From: Candidatus Kuenenbacteria bacterium
Lineage (GTDB): Bacteria > Patescibacteriota > Patescibacteriia > UBA2196 > GWA2-42-15
Length of the DNA stretch: 33,673 bases
Assembly (NCBI GenBank): GCA_012798565.1
Contig: JAAZMX010000028.1
Span: 1-33,673, forward strand
Reading direction: 5' to 3'
A model generated the notes under the pieces. That model worked only from the letters and a program-made list of their open reading frames with translations. It was not told the origin of the DNA and ran no database searches. Shown here piece by piece: positions 21,899-29,552 of this stretch. Made by a program: the position numbers and the translations under genes. Position 1 is the first letter of the stretch, and every line of letters begins with the position of its first letter.

Positions 21899-23758
21899 AT
21901 GATCAAAGAGAAAATCAGCGGGGTGATAAATAACACAATTTATAAATGGCTACTCTTTGTAGCTATTTTTTTAATAGTTGTCGTAGTGGTATTTGGATCA
22001 ATAGAATTATATAGTTTTTATTTTAATAATAGGATTTATCCGGGCGTGGCGGTCGGTGAGTTGGGGTTGGGGGGTAAAAATAAAGAACAGGCGCGTGCGC
22101 TGATTTTGGCCAAGAGCGATGAGCTGGTTCATGAAGGGATAAGTTTTTATTATGGCCAAGAGAAAATGATATTGACACCGATTAGCTACAGCGAGGATGG
22201 AAACAGCCAGGTGCTTTGGACTTATGATTTGGATAAAATGGTTGATGAGGCGTATTTGGTGGGGCGGGCAGGAAAGGGATTGGCTGGCTGGCAAGGAAAA
22301 ATTCAGGCACTGTTTGGCCGGGTGATTGTAGAGGCAAGATATCAATTCAAAAAGGAGGAAACAACTGCGACAGTAAAAGAAAAATTTGGGCAATTTGAAG
22401 ATCCGGGCGAGGAGGCAAGATTGACTTGGGAGGGAAATACGCCAGTTGGCACAAGAGAAAAAACGGGAAAAGTTTTTGATTATGAACGAGCGATGGGCTG
22501 GGTAGAGGAAAATTTGCAGCGCCTGGAAAACCGACCGATAGAGTTGGCATTAATAGAGATTCAACCAAAGGTGACTCAGGCAGAAGTGGAGGGACTTTTC
22601 CCCAAAGCCAGGGAGGTTCGAAGTTTGGCGCCAGTGACCATCAAATTTATTGAGGAAGAAGAAACTAATAAAAAAAGCTGGACAATTAAAGAACAAGAGT
22701 GGAGTGAATGGCTAAAAGTGAAAGATAACGGCCAAGGGGAGGCCTATCTTGGGGTGGACGAAGAAAAAGCGAGAGACTGGCTGAAAGAGATAGCTTTGGC
22801 GGTGGATCAGCCGGTCAAAGACGCCCGTTTTGTGATGCAAGATGGGCGGGTGAGTGAGTTTCAATCAGCTCAGGATGGGCGGGTGGTGGATATTGAAGAG
22901 TCAATTAAAAAAATTGAAGAAGTGATTCTGAGAGAGGGGCAAAGAGAGACAGAACTGGTGATGATGACAGAAAAAACAAAATTGAATAATGAAAGCGTGA
23001 ATGAATTGGGAATCAGGGAATTGGTGGGGCAAGGGGAATCCAATTTTGCCGGGTCATCGAAGAGCAGGATCCATAATATTGGAGTGGGAGCAGCCGCCCT
23101 GAACGGTCTTTTGATCAAACCCGGCGAAGAGTTTTCTATTAATAACGCGCTTGGAACGATAGATGCTAGCACTGGTTATAAACCAGAGATGGTGATCAAG
23201 GGTGATAAAACAATTCCAGAATATGGCGGGGGCTTGTGTCAGGTGGGGACGACGTTGTTCCGGCTGGCGATCAATACCGGCTTACCGATTACGGAAAGAA
23301 GAAATCATTCTTATCGCGTGAGTTATTATGAACCAGCCGGGACAGATGCGACGATTTATGGTCCGTGGCCGGACTTGAAATTTATCAATGACACGGGAAA
23401 TTATTTATTATTACAGACACGAATAGAAGGGACAAAAGCTTATTTTGATTTTTGGGGGACGAGCGATGGCCGAGAGGTGGCGACGACGACACCCACGATT
23501 TATAATATTGTGCCGGCCGGGGGAACAAAGATGATAGAAACAGAGGATTTAAAACCGGGGGAAAAGAAGTGCACGGAGAGGGCGCATAATGGAGCTGACG
23601 CTTATTTTAAAAGGACAATTAGCTGGCCAGAAGGGACGGGGAGAGAAAAAATAGAAGAGACTTTCCGTTCACACTATGTGCCTTGGCAGGCAGTGTGTCT
23701 CGTAGGCAAAGAACCGAGTGAGACGGCGACGAGTACGGTAGAAGTAATCAGCAATTAG
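21899..23758 (+). CDS. VanW family protein with peptidoglycan-binding domains
   Basis: A 619-residue membrane-anchored protein with one N-terminal helix (WLLFVAIFLIVVVVVFGS, about 18-36). The extracytoplasmic part has two repeat regions resembling PG_binding_4 domains (about 45-370; YPGVAVGELGLGGK begins the first). The VanW domain spans about 375-530 and contains PGEEFSINNALG, EYGGGLCQVGTTLFRLA and RRNHSYRVSYYEPAGTDATI. The last 90 residues resemble a G5-like segment. VanW was first named in vancomycin-resistance clusters, but the molecular role is unclear; wall attachment is inferred. A strong terminator follows. Confidence 0.92.
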   Translation: MIKEKISGVINNTIYKWLLFVAIFLIVVVVVFGSIELYSFYFNNRIYPGVAVGELGLGGKNKEQARALILAKSDELVHEGISFYYGQEKMILTPISYSEDGNSQVLWTYDLDKMVDEAYLVGRAGKGLAGWQGKIQALFGRVIVEARYQFKKEETTATVKEKFGQFEDPGEEARLTWEGNTPVGTREKTGKVFDYERAMGWVEENLQRLENRPIELALIEIQPKVTQAEVEGLFPKAREVRSLAPVTIKFIEEEETNKKSWTIKEQEWSEWLKVKDNGQGEAYLGVDEEKARDWLKEIALAVDQPVKDARFVMQDGRVSEFQSAQDGRVVDIEESIKKIEEVILREGQRETELVMMTEKTKLNNESVNELGIRELVGQGESNFAGSSKSRIHNIGVGAAALNGLLIKPGEEFSINNALGTIDASTGYKPEMVIKGDKTIPEYGGGLCQVGTTLFRLAINTGLPITERRNHSYRVSYYEPAGTDATIYGPWPDLKFINDTGNYLLLQTRIEGTKAYFDFWGTSDGREVATTTPTIYNIVPAGGTKMIETEDLKPGEKKCTERAHNGADAYFKRTISWPEGTGREKIEETFRSHYVPWQAVCLVGKEPSETATSTVEVISN

Positions 23759-23841
23759 AAAACAGAAATTAGGTAGGAAGCAAAATAGATAGGATTTAAG
23801 AATATTGAGATTGGGATATTAGATATTGAATATTAAATATT

Positions 23842-23873
23842 AAAACACCCGCCGAGTTGGCGGGTGATTTTTA
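23842..23873 (+). terminator. Intrinsic terminator of the rnhB-vanW operon
   Basis: CACCCGCC gagtt GGCGGGTG followed by ATTTTTAAT. It also faces the convergent DUF5652-like gene. An ATATTGAATATTAAAT tract, typical of the dispersed repeats here, lies just upstream. Confidence 0.85.
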
Positions 23874-23883
23874 ATATTGGTGG

Positions 23884-24108
23884 TTAGAAATTATTCATTA
23901 ATCCTGTTTTTTTTACTTTGCTGTTAGTTGCCAATAAATAAATAATTTCCATTAAACCCAAGGAATTTAAAATTAATATAATTATATACCAAACCTTATT
24001 GCCGCGTTTGGCTGCGCGCCAAAGAGCTAAGCCTTTCCAAACCAAACTCCAGACAAGAACCAAAAGCAATAATGGAGTATTATTAAAAATTTCTGGTAGT
24101 TGATTCAT
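23884..24108 (-). CDS. DUF5652-like small membrane protein
   Basis: A 74-residue protein with two membrane helices (PLLLLVLVWSLVWKGLALW and WYIIILILNSLGLMEIIYLL) joined by the basic loop RAAKRGNKV. The pattern WKG.ALW.AA..GNK.WYI.....N..G..EI.YL is the DUF5652 signature, common in CPR genomes. Function is unknown. It is convergent with vanW. The next minus-strand unit upstream is the candidate small RNA, whose terminator separates the two. Confidence 0.75.
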   Translation of the reverse strand: MNQLPEIFNNTPLLLLVLVWSLVWKGLALWRAAKRGNKVWYIIILILNSLGLMEIIYLLATNSKVKKTGLMNNF

Positions 24109-24169
24109 AAAATAAAAATTAATTGATTAATATCTATTTTAATTTTAGCAAAAGATCAGTTTTTTTTCA

Positions 24170-24196
24170 AATTAAAACCCCGTCTTTTAGACGGGG
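24170..24196 (-). terminator. Intrinsic terminator on the minus strand, ending a candidate small RNA
   Basis: On the minus strand GCCCCGTC taaaa GACGGGG is followed by TTTTAATTTG. On the plus strand the same stem is followed by CAAG, with no T-run, so the polarity is minus. No minus-strand protein gene lies directly upstream. Confidence 0.75.
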
Positions 24197-24335
24197 CAAG
24201 AAAAATCGCTAATTACTCCAAGAGAAGAAAATCCTTATAAGGAGAATCCGAGTCGAAACCAGGATTATCCTTAAAAGAGATCCCCATGCTCGTCGTCTCT
24301 TGGAGAAATTAAAGATAGGATTAGTTTTTAAGCTT
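24172..24335 (-). ncRNA. Candidate structured small RNA, family unknown
   Basis: A minus-strand unit of about 165 nt has a near-consensus promoter at one end and an intrinsic terminator at the other, with no credible ORF inside. It can fold into a perfect 10-bp stem (CTCCAAGAGA / TCTCTTGGAG, 24296-24305 with 24216-24225). That stem encloses a second stem, AAGGATAATCC / GGATTCTCCTT, with one mismatch and a 12-nt loop TGGTTTCGACTC. CTAAT/ATTAG may extend the base. Size is close to 6S RNA, but I do not see the long interrupted rod of 6S. It lacks the SRP RNA core and is too short for RNase P or tmRNA. A riboswitch for the aminopeptidase is unlikely because promoter and terminator point the other way. 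Confidence 0.6.
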
Positions 24336-24341
24336 CCAGCC

Positions 24342-24370
24342 ATCATATCATAAGAGCGGAAGCTTGTCAA
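24342..24370 (-). promoter_or_regulatory. Near-consensus sigma70 promoter of the candidate small RNA
   Basis: TTGACA, a 17-bp spacer and TATGAT on the minus strand; one of the two best promoter matches in the window. Predicted start is near 24335. Confidence 0.75.
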
Positions 24371-24392
24371 GGCGGTGTTAATCTGGTAGAGT
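24364..24392 (+). promoter_or_regulatory. Candidate divergent promoter of the M18 aminopeptidase
   Basis: TTGTCA, 17 bp, TAGAGT. The -35 box lies on the complement of the small-RNA -35 box (CTTGTCAAG), so the two promoters would compete for polymerase. Confidence 0.35.
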
Positions 24393-24419
24393 AAGTTTAT
24401 AGATAAATTAAAGAAATAT

Positions 24420-25820
24420 ATGGCAAATAAGAGAAAAATCGGAGGGGAAGAGTTGTTTTTGAAAAGTGAGCTTTTCTGGGATATAGCCAGCAAAAGCGAA
24501 CAAAATAAGGCGGAAAAATTGGCTGGGGAATATAAGGATTTTTTGGATAGGGCCAAGACGGAAAAGCAGACAATTGCACGGGTGAGCGAACTGGCCAGAA
24601 AAAACGGCTTAACAGTGGTTGATTTGAATGAAAAGTTGCCCAAAGGTAAGACAAAAATGATTTTTATCAATCGAGGCAAGAGCGCGATTTTGGTAAATTT
24701 GGGCAAGGGAGATATGGCAGTTGGAGCCAATTTTTTGATCGCTCACGTGGATTCACCAAGGATGGATTTGAAAGTTAAGCCACTATATGAGGACGGGGAG
24801 ATAGCTTATTTTAAACCAAATTATTATGGTGGCATAAAAAAATATCACTGGCCGGTGACACCTCTCGCTATGCAAGGCACGGTAGTTTTAAAAAACGGCC
24901 AAGAGATAGAGATAAATATCGGATTGAAAGATGACGAACCAATTTTTTTGATTTCTGATCTGTTGCCTCATTTGGATAATGAAAGAAATGATAAGCCGCT
25001 CGGTAAAGCGATTGACGCTGAGGAATTAAATATTATCGTGGGAACAAAACCGGTGGCGGATAAAAAAGCTAAAGAGCGGGTGAAGCTAGCAGTTTTGGAA
25101 TGGCTTTATAAAAATTATAAAATTGGGGAGGAAGAATTATTCACAGCGGATATCCGTTTCGTGCCGGCACACAAAACAAGAGACGTGGGCTTTGACCGGG
25201 GATTGATTGCGAGTTATGGGCAAGATGATCGGGTGTGTGTTTTTGCGACGCTGAAAGGGTTTTTGGAAGCAAGAAATAACCGAATGAGTATTTTGTATTT
25301 GGTAGACAAAGAGGAGACCGGTAGCATTGGAGCGACCGGAGCAGAATCTTTCTTTTTGGAGAATGTAATTAATTATTTGATCAGAGAATTGAAATCGGAG
25401 GTAGGTATCTACGATTTTTATAGAAGGTCAAAAGCAATTTCGGCTGACGTGACCGCGGCGTATGACCCGGATTACAAACAGGCGTATGACCCGAACAATG
25501 TGGCAAGGCTGGGACACGGAGTAGTAATAGAAAAATACGTTGGTTATCGCGGCAAGTCCTACACGATGGAGGCGGAGCCATTTTTCATCAGGGCAATAAT
25601 AAATTTATTTCATAAGAATAAAGTAGTTTGGCAGACAGGGCATCTGGGTAAGGCAGACAGTGGCGGCGGCGGGACGATTGCTGGTTATTTATCTAACCGC
25701 AATATAGAAGTAGTGGATATGGGAGTGGCGCTACTCAATATGCACTCGCCGTATGAACTCTCGAGCAAGGCGGACATTTACTCAGCATATAAAGGGTACA
25801 AGGTGTTTTTGGAAAATTAG
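24420..25820 (+). CDS. M18 family aminopeptidase
   Basis: A 466-residue two-metal aminopeptidase of the aspartyl-aminopeptidase type, acting on peptides in the cytoplasm. Family motifs are in order: AHVDSPRMDLK (metal-binding His and Asp), YYGGIKKYHW, GQDDRVCVFA, VDKEETGSIGATGAES (Glu pair), SADVTAAYDPDY, and the C-terminal metal-binding MGVALLNMHSPYE. Length is normal and no key residue is missing. It diverges from the candidate small RNA gene. No Shine-Dalgarno precedes the ATG. Confidence 0.93.
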   Translation: MANKRKIGGEELFLKSELFWDIASKSEQNKAEKLAGEYKDFLDRAKTEKQTIARVSELARKNGLTVVDLNEKLPKGKTKMIFINRGKSAILVNLGKGDMAVGANFLIAHVDSPRMDLKVKPLYEDGEIAYFKPNYYGGIKKYHWPVTPLAMQGTVVLKNGQEIEINIGLKDDEPIFLISDLLPHLDNERNDKPLGKAIDAEELNIIVGTKPVADKKAKERVKLAVLEWLYKNYKIGEEELFTADIRFVPAHKTRDVGFDRGLIASYGQDDRVCVFATLKGFLEARNNRMSILYLVDKEETGSIGATGAESFFLENVINYLIRELKSEVGIYDFYRRSKAISADVTAAYDPDYKQAYDPNNVARLGHGVVIEKYVGYRGKSYTMEAEPFFIRAIINLFHKNKVVWQTGHLGKADSGGGGTIAGYLSNRNIEVVDMGVALLNMHSPYELSSKADIYSAYKGYKVFLEN

Positions 25821-25856
25821 GAACATCAAAATTTTGCGGTAAGGTATTTTTGTCCA

Positions 25857-25900
25857 CGGGATCTTTCTCCTGCAGAACTTAATGCGGGGTCAAGATAAAT
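25857..25900. repeat. GGATC...GCGGGGTC-type hairpin repeat
   Basis: GGGATCTTTCTCCTGCAGAAC... then GCGGGGTCAAGATAAA, a degenerate copy of the element at 27310-27350. It occupies the leader of ruvB. Confidence 0.5.
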
Positions 25901-25912
25901 TTTGTTAAAATT

Positions 25913-26929
25913 ATGTCAAAAGACAGAGTCATCACAGCAGAAGAAAAAGAAGAGGATCAGGGTTTTGATTTGACGCTCCGGCCAAGAAGCCTGGACGAGT
26001 TTATCGGGCAAGGGCAAATCAAAACTAACCTGAAGATTTTTATTGAAGCGGCGAAACAAAGAGAGGAGGCTTTGGAGCACGTGCTGTTTTATGGCGCACC
26101 GGGGCTCGGTAAGACGACTTTGTCCCACATTATCGCCAAAGAGATGGGGGTGAATATCAAGGTGACCAGCGGGCCGGCGATTGAAAAGGCAGGGGATCTG
26201 GCAGCAATTTTGACTAACCTGGAAAAAGGCGATGTGTTGTTTATTGACGAAATTCACCGAATGAACAGAAATATTGAGGAAATTCTTTATCCGGCGATGG
26301 AAGATTATGCTCTGGATATTATTATCGGCAAGGGGCCGTCAGCGCGAACTTTAAAGCTGGAATTGCCGCAGTTTACTTTGGTTGGCGCAACCACAAGACT
26401 CAGTATGTTGTCATCACCTTTGCGCGATCGTTTTGGTAATATTTTTAGAATTGATTTTTATAAACCAGAAGAAATTCATGAGGTGGTCAAGCGTTCGGCG
26501 AAGATATTAAAGGTAAAGATGAACGAAGAAGCCGCCAGAGAGATCGCCAAACGTTCGCGCTGGACGCCGAGAATCGCCAACCGCATTTTGAAAAGAGTCA
26601 GGGATTTCAGCCAGGTGCGCGGCAAGGAAGAAATAAACAAAGATGAGTGCACGGAAGCGTTGAAGATGCTGGATATTGATCAGCTGGGATTGGATGAGAT
26701 TGACCGCAGGGTTTTGAAAATAATAATTGAAAAATATAATGGCGGACCGGTGGGACTCGGGACAATCGCAGCGGCGACCAATGAGGAGGTGGCGACAATT
26801 GAAGAAATTTATGAACCATTTTTGTTACAGCAAGGATTTCTCATGCGGACGCCTAGGGGTCGGGCGGCGACAAGAAGCGCCTATGAACACTTGGGATATC
26901 CAGTGCCGGAGGAGAATAAACTTTTTTAG
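25913..26929 (+). CDS. ruvB: Holliday junction branch-migration DNA helicase RuvB
   Basis: A hexameric AAA+ motor that, with RuvA, drives branch migration of Holliday junctions. The 338 residues contain Walker [10 protein letters not shown] (near 62-70), Walker [13 protein letters not shown] (near 107-116), sensor 1 LVGATTR, the arginine-finger region SPLRDRFG, and the C-terminal winged-helix [17 protein letters not shown]. The N-terminal [12 protein letters not shown] is typical. In many bacteria ruvA and ruvB are adjacent; here ruvA lies 3 kb away on the opposite strand, and no ruvC is present. Confidence 0.97.
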   Translation: MSKDRVITAEEKEEDQGFDLTLRPRSLDEFIGQGQIKTNLKIFIEAAKQREEALEHVLFYGAPGLGKTTLSHIIAKEMGVNIKVTSGPAIEKAGDLAAILTNLEKGDVLFIDEIHRMNRNIEEILYPAMEDYALDIIIGKGPSARTLKLELPQFTLVGATTRLSMLSSPLRDRFGNIFRIDFYKPEEIHEVVKRSAKILKVKMNEEAAREIAKRSRWTPRIANRILKRVRDFSQVRGKEEINKDECTEALKMLDIDQLGLDEIDRRVLKIIIEKYNGGPVGLGTIAAATNEEVATIEEIYEPFLLQQGFLMRTPRGRAATRSAYEHLGYPVPEENKLF

Positions 26930-26935
26930 GTCCCG

Positions 26936-26975
26936 CGAATTTACAAATATTTTACAAATCTACAAATATCTAAAA
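26936..26975 (+). repeat. TACAAATAT-type simple repeat
   Basis: AATTTACAAATATTTTACAAATC... separates ruvB from the next small gene. A related tract is at about 30918-30972. Confidence 0.55.
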
Positions 26976-26976
26976 C

Positions 26977-27201
26977 ATGGAAATACCAACCTTTATTTTT
27001 TTAATAGCTTTTCTTTTAATGGCGGCATGTTTTGTGATATTTTCATTGTTTCTGCTGTATCACGCGATCAGGTTTGGGGTGGCCAGCTGGGTAAATGTTT
27101 TTACGATAGTTATATATATGGCCGGAGCGGCTCTAATTTTTTTGGCGGCCTATAGGTATATTGCCTCAGTTGACTGGAGTCAGGCGATAAAGATTTTGTA
27201 G
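26977..27201 (+). CDS. Small two-helix membrane protein, unknown function
   Basis: A 74-residue protein of two membrane helices: FIFLIAFLLMAACFVIFSLFLLYHAI and VNVFTIVIYMAGAALIFLAAYRYI. They are separated by RFGVASW, and a short tail SVDWSQAIKIL follows. Such small proteins are common in CPR genomes; I cannot name the family. It follows ruvB on the same strand. Confidence 0.7.
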   Translation: MEIPTFIFLIAFLLMAACFVIFSLFLLYHAIRFGVASWVNVFTIVIYMAGAALIFLAAYRYIASVDWSQAIKIL

Positions 27202-27224
27202 AGGTTTACTAAAGCCTGTCCCGA

Positions 27225-27350
27225 GCGACCTTGATGTCCATCGGGGGAGCCAAGGGAACCCGTGTAATTATCTGTGGGTGCCAATCAAAATCAGAGCGTA
27301 TTAAGACAGGATCCCTCCCCGCGGAACTCAATGCGGGGTCGGGATAAACT
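27225..27350. repeat. Palindromic repeat element between small membrane genes
   Basis: Starts CCTGTCCCGAGCGACC and ends GACAGGATCCCTCCCCGC...GCGGGGTCGGGATAAA. The right part forms ATCCC tc CCCGC / GCGGG gtc GGGAT. It fills most of the 164-bp gap; nothing else is seen there. Confidence 0.6.
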
Positions 27351-27365
27351 TCTAATTTAAAAAAT

Positions 27366-27944
27366 ATGTTTAGTTTAAAATATTTACCACATAAAGAGCC
27401 AGATGAGAAAGTGATTTTTTGTTTGCATCGGCATGGGTTTGTTTTGTTTACAATAGCTATGGCTTTTTTAATTTTTGCCCTTTTGCCTTTGGGCGCTTAT
27501 TTTCTGGTGACGGTTGAATTGGTGCCGTTCATTGACAGCGAGATTTTGAAAATATTTTTACGCCTGCTGGTGTTTGTTTTTTATTTATTTTGGTGGATGC
27601 TTTTTTATTATGCTTTTTTGGATTATTATTTGGATGTTTGGATAGTGACGAATTATCGAATAATCGGCGTAGAGCAGAAGGGTCTTTTTAACCGGACGGT
27701 GGCGGAGTATAAATTATTCCGCATTCAAGATGTAATGGCCGAACAGAAGGGGATATTTTCCACGGTGGTGGATTATGGCAATATCCATGTTCAAACAGCC
27801 GGCGAACAAGAGTTGGTTGAATTTAAACAGGTGGCCAATCCGAACTATATAGCGAGAGAACTTATTCGTTTGGTGGAATTCAATAAACACAAGATGAATC
27901 AATCGGCAGATAAAAAAGATAAAAATGAAAGTAAGACTATTTGA
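27366..27944 (+). CDS. Membrane protein with bacterial PH domain (YdbS/bPH_2-like)
   Basis: A 192-residue protein. Two membrane helices (VLFTIAMAFLIFALLPLGAYFLV and IFLRLLVFVFYLFWWMLFYYAF) are followed by a cytoplasmic bPH domain: DVWIVTNYRIIGVEQKGLFNRTVAEYKLFRIQDV, then VDYGNIHVQTAG. This is the standard arrangement of DUF304/bPH_2 proteins, whose role is unknown but membrane-associated. The C-terminus is polar. Its 3' end overlaps the queA start by 20 bp, so the two are translationally coupled. Confidence 0.82.
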   Translation: MFSLKYLPHKEPDEKVIFCLHRHGFVLFTIAMAFLIFALLPLGAYFLVTVELVPFIDSEILKIFLRLLVFVFYLFWWMLFYYAFLDYYLDVWIVTNYRIIGVEQKGLFNRTVAEYKLFRIQDVMAEQKGIFSTVVDYGNIHVQTAGEQELVEFKQVANPNYIARELIRLVEFNKHKMNQSADKKDKNESKTI

Positions 27945-28995
27945 TTATAATTTGCCTAAAGAATTGATCGCTCAAAAACAGATAAAACCGCGAGATCACT
28001 CGCGGTTGTTGATTGTGGACAGGAAAAGCCGAAAGATAGAGCACGCGCATTTTTTTGAGTTGCCAAAATATTTGCAGTCGGGTGATGTTTTGGTTTTTAA
28101 CAACTCCAAGGTTTTTCCGGCGAGAATTAGGTTTGATCAGGGACGCAAGGAGATTTTTTTATTGAAAGATCTGGGAGCCGGCAGGTGGGAGGCGATGGGA
28201 CGAAAATTGGAAAAGAATGTCCAAGATACAAGATACAATTTCCAAATAAACTCAAAGCTCAAATATCAAATTATAAAAAAGTTAGATGACGGACATTGGG
28301 AAATAAAATTCAATTTGCAGGGAAATAAATTTCGAGAGTGGCTGGAGAAATATGGAGAGACACCTTTGCCGCCGTATATTAAAGTAAAAGATTCCAAAAA
28401 AATCAGGGCTGATTATCAGACGATTTTTGCCAAGAATGAAGGTTCGGTGGCGGCGCCGACAGCGGGCTTACATTTTACGAAAAGAATTTTGAGAGAATTA
28501 AAGAAGAAAGGAATAAAGATGGAATTTGTGACTCTGCATGTGGGAGCGGGGACCTTTCAGCCGGTAAAAACAGAAAATATTGAGGAACATAAATTACATG
28601 AAGAATTTGTGGTTTTAGATAAGGCGACGGCTAAAAGATTGAATCAATACAAAAAAGAAGGGCGGCGGATTATCGCGGTGGGGACGACGAGTTGTCGAAC
28701 ACTGGAGGCGGTGAGCAAATTAAGCAAGATAAGCGAGGTAAGCAAGATAAGCAAATCAAGTAAAAATGAATATAAAGTGGCGGCTGGATCGCGATGGGTG
28801 AATATTTTTATTTATCCGGGATATAAGTTTAAATTTGTGGATGGACTGATCACCAATTTTCATTTACCCAAATCATCGCTTTTGATGCTGGTTTCGGCTT
28901 TGGCTGGTAGAAAATTTATACTGGATACTTACCAATTAGCGGTGAAGAAGAAATATCGGTTTTATAGTTTTGGAGATGGGATGTTGATCAAATAA
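27925..28995 (+). CDS. queA: tRNA preQ1 ribosyltransferase-isomerase (QueA)
   Basis: Transfers and isomerises the ribosyl part of SAM onto preQ1 in tRNA to make epoxyqueuosine. The 356-residue protein shows family landmarks: LPKELIAQKQIKPRDHSRLL, DVLVFNNSKVFPARI, GETPLPPYI, EGSVAAPTAGLHFT, LHVGAGTFQPV, GTTSCRTLE, and FIYPGYKFKFVDGLITNFHLPKS. Two repeat-derived inserts are translated in frame: VQDTRYNFQINSKLK near residue 100-115, and SKLSKISEVSKISKSSK near 265-280, between the Arg motif and the NIFIYPG strand. Both are in loop positions. Presence implies tRNA queuosine modification, at least by salvage of preQ1. Confidence 0.96.
   Translation: MKVRLFDYNLPKELIAQKQIKPRDHSRLLIVDRKSRKIEHAHFFELPKYLQSGDVLVFNNSKVFPARIRFDQGRKEIFLLKDLGAGRWEAMGRKLEKNVQDTRYNFQINSKLKYQIIKKLDDGHWEIKFNLQGNKFREWLEKYGETPLPPYIKVKDSKKIRADYQTIFAKNEGSVAAPTAGLHFTKRILRELKKKGIKMEFVTLHVGAGTFQPVKTENIEEHKLHEEFVVLDKATAKRLNQYKKEGRRIIAVGTTSCRTLEAVSKLSKISEVSKISKSSKNEYKVAAGSRWVNIFIYPGYKFKFVDGLITNFHLPKSSLLMLVSALAGRKFILDTYQLAVKKKYRFYSFGDGMLIK
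28218..28275 (+). repeat. Dispersed repeat translated in frame within queA (copy 1)
   Basis: GTCCAAGATACAAGATACAA then TTTCCAAATAAACTCAAAGC, the same family as the leuS insert at 12681-12740, which shares CCAAGATACAAGATACAA. Confidence 0.7.
28713..28766 (+). repeat. AGCAAGATA-type repeat translated in frame within queA (copy 2)
   Basis: Units of AGCAAGATAAGC/AGCAAATTA/AGCAAATCA encode (S-K-x) repeats with no counterpart in typical QueA. Confidence 0.6.
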
Positions 28996-29020
28996 CAAGA
29001 AACAATTAGCAATAAACAAT

Positions 29021-29045
29021 AAAAATCCTCGGAATGGGGATTTTT
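29021..29045 (+). terminator. Intrinsic terminator after queA
   Basis: AAAAATCCTC ggaat GGGGATTTTT, a 10-pair stem with one G-T pair ending in T5. Confidence 0.8.
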
Positions 29046-29053
29046 AGTTTGGC

Positions 29054-29081
29054 TTGACTTTTGGGGTGGTGGGGGTAAGAT
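29054..29081 (+). promoter_or_regulatory. Candidate promoter of the small-ORF cluster
   Basis: TTGACT, 16 bp and TAAGAT, placed just after the queA terminator and about 75 bp before the first SD-led ORF. Confidence 0.4.
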
Positions 29082-29153
29082 AAATTAATTAATAAAAACA
29101 AATAGTAAAGTAAATATTTAAAAAATTGGTGATATAAAAGAGGAGGATTAGCC

Positions 29154-29237
29154 GTGAATTATTATGGAGAGAACAGCCGGCGGTTGACGGGGCGGCATAT
29201 TCGGCCGGAGAAGATTTTCTTTTTGTCTTCAGCATAA
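29154..29237 (+). CDS. Short SD-led ORF (27 codons), leader or 5' part of an interrupted gene
   Basis: A perfect AGGAGG at 29141-29146 sits 7 bp before GTG 29154. Such a site is exceptional in this window, where most genes have none. The peptide begins MNYYGENSRRLTG and ends FFLSSA at TAA 29235-29237. After that stop the same frame stays open through 29537, so the 27-mer may be the front of a 127-codon gene interrupted by one UAA, or a leader peptide. It is basic (four Arg, one Lys) and I recognise no family. It is too short for the ORF track. Confidence 0.45.
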   Translation: MNYYGENSRRLTGRHIRPEKIFFLSSA

Positions 29238-29273
29238 CTGCCGAGGCCATCGCGCGCAATCGGTGCCGCGGAA

Positions 29274-29537
29274 TTGCCCAAGTTTTCTTTTGGCATAAGG
29301 AAGGGGTCAATTATTGATCACCTTCTGGTTGGCGGGCGATTAATTCGGGCTCGATTAACATATTTGGGCTGGAGTTACAAACTTCTGCCATTTGACCCGA
29401 AGACTAAGGAATATTTCAAGAGAGAGAAGATTCGGTTTTTAGTTTTTCAAACTCGTGCTGAGAGGATTTGGGTGAGACATGAAGTCTGCGCGTTCTCGGG
29501 GAAAACAACCATAGTAGTCCCTAAAAAATTTAATTAA
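29274..29537 (+). CDS. Unrecognised small basic protein (same frame as the upstream short ORF)
   Basis: The track ORF starts at TTG 29274, which has no Shine-Dalgarno. GGAAGGGG at 29299-29306 precedes ATT codons, so the true start is uncertain. The 87 residues are basic and mixed alpha/beta in pattern: IIDHLLVGGRLIRARLTYLGW, then LLPFDPKTKEYFKREKIRFLVF, then SGKTTIVVPKKFN at the end. SGKTT resembles a P-loop fragment but lacks the rest of a Walker A context. I do not recognise the family. It lies between the SD-led 27-mer and the next SD-led ORF. Confidence 0.4.
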   Translation: MPKFSFGIRKGSIIDHLLVGGRLIRARLTYLGWSYKLLPFDPKTKEYFKREKIRFLVFQTRAERIWVRHEVCAFSGKTTIVVPKKFN

Positions 29538-29552
29538 CGGGAAGGATGGTGT

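Noticed and set aside
24239-24272. GGTTTCGAC in the small RNA as a sign of tmRNA
   Set aside because: tmRNA would need a tag-peptide reading frame, a CCA-type 3' end and about 350 nt. None is present; the match is a loop motif only.
29235-29237. Alternative genetic code explaining the in-frame UAA
   Set aside because: Neighbouring genes end normally at TAA, TAG and TGA. No CPR code known to me recodes UAA.
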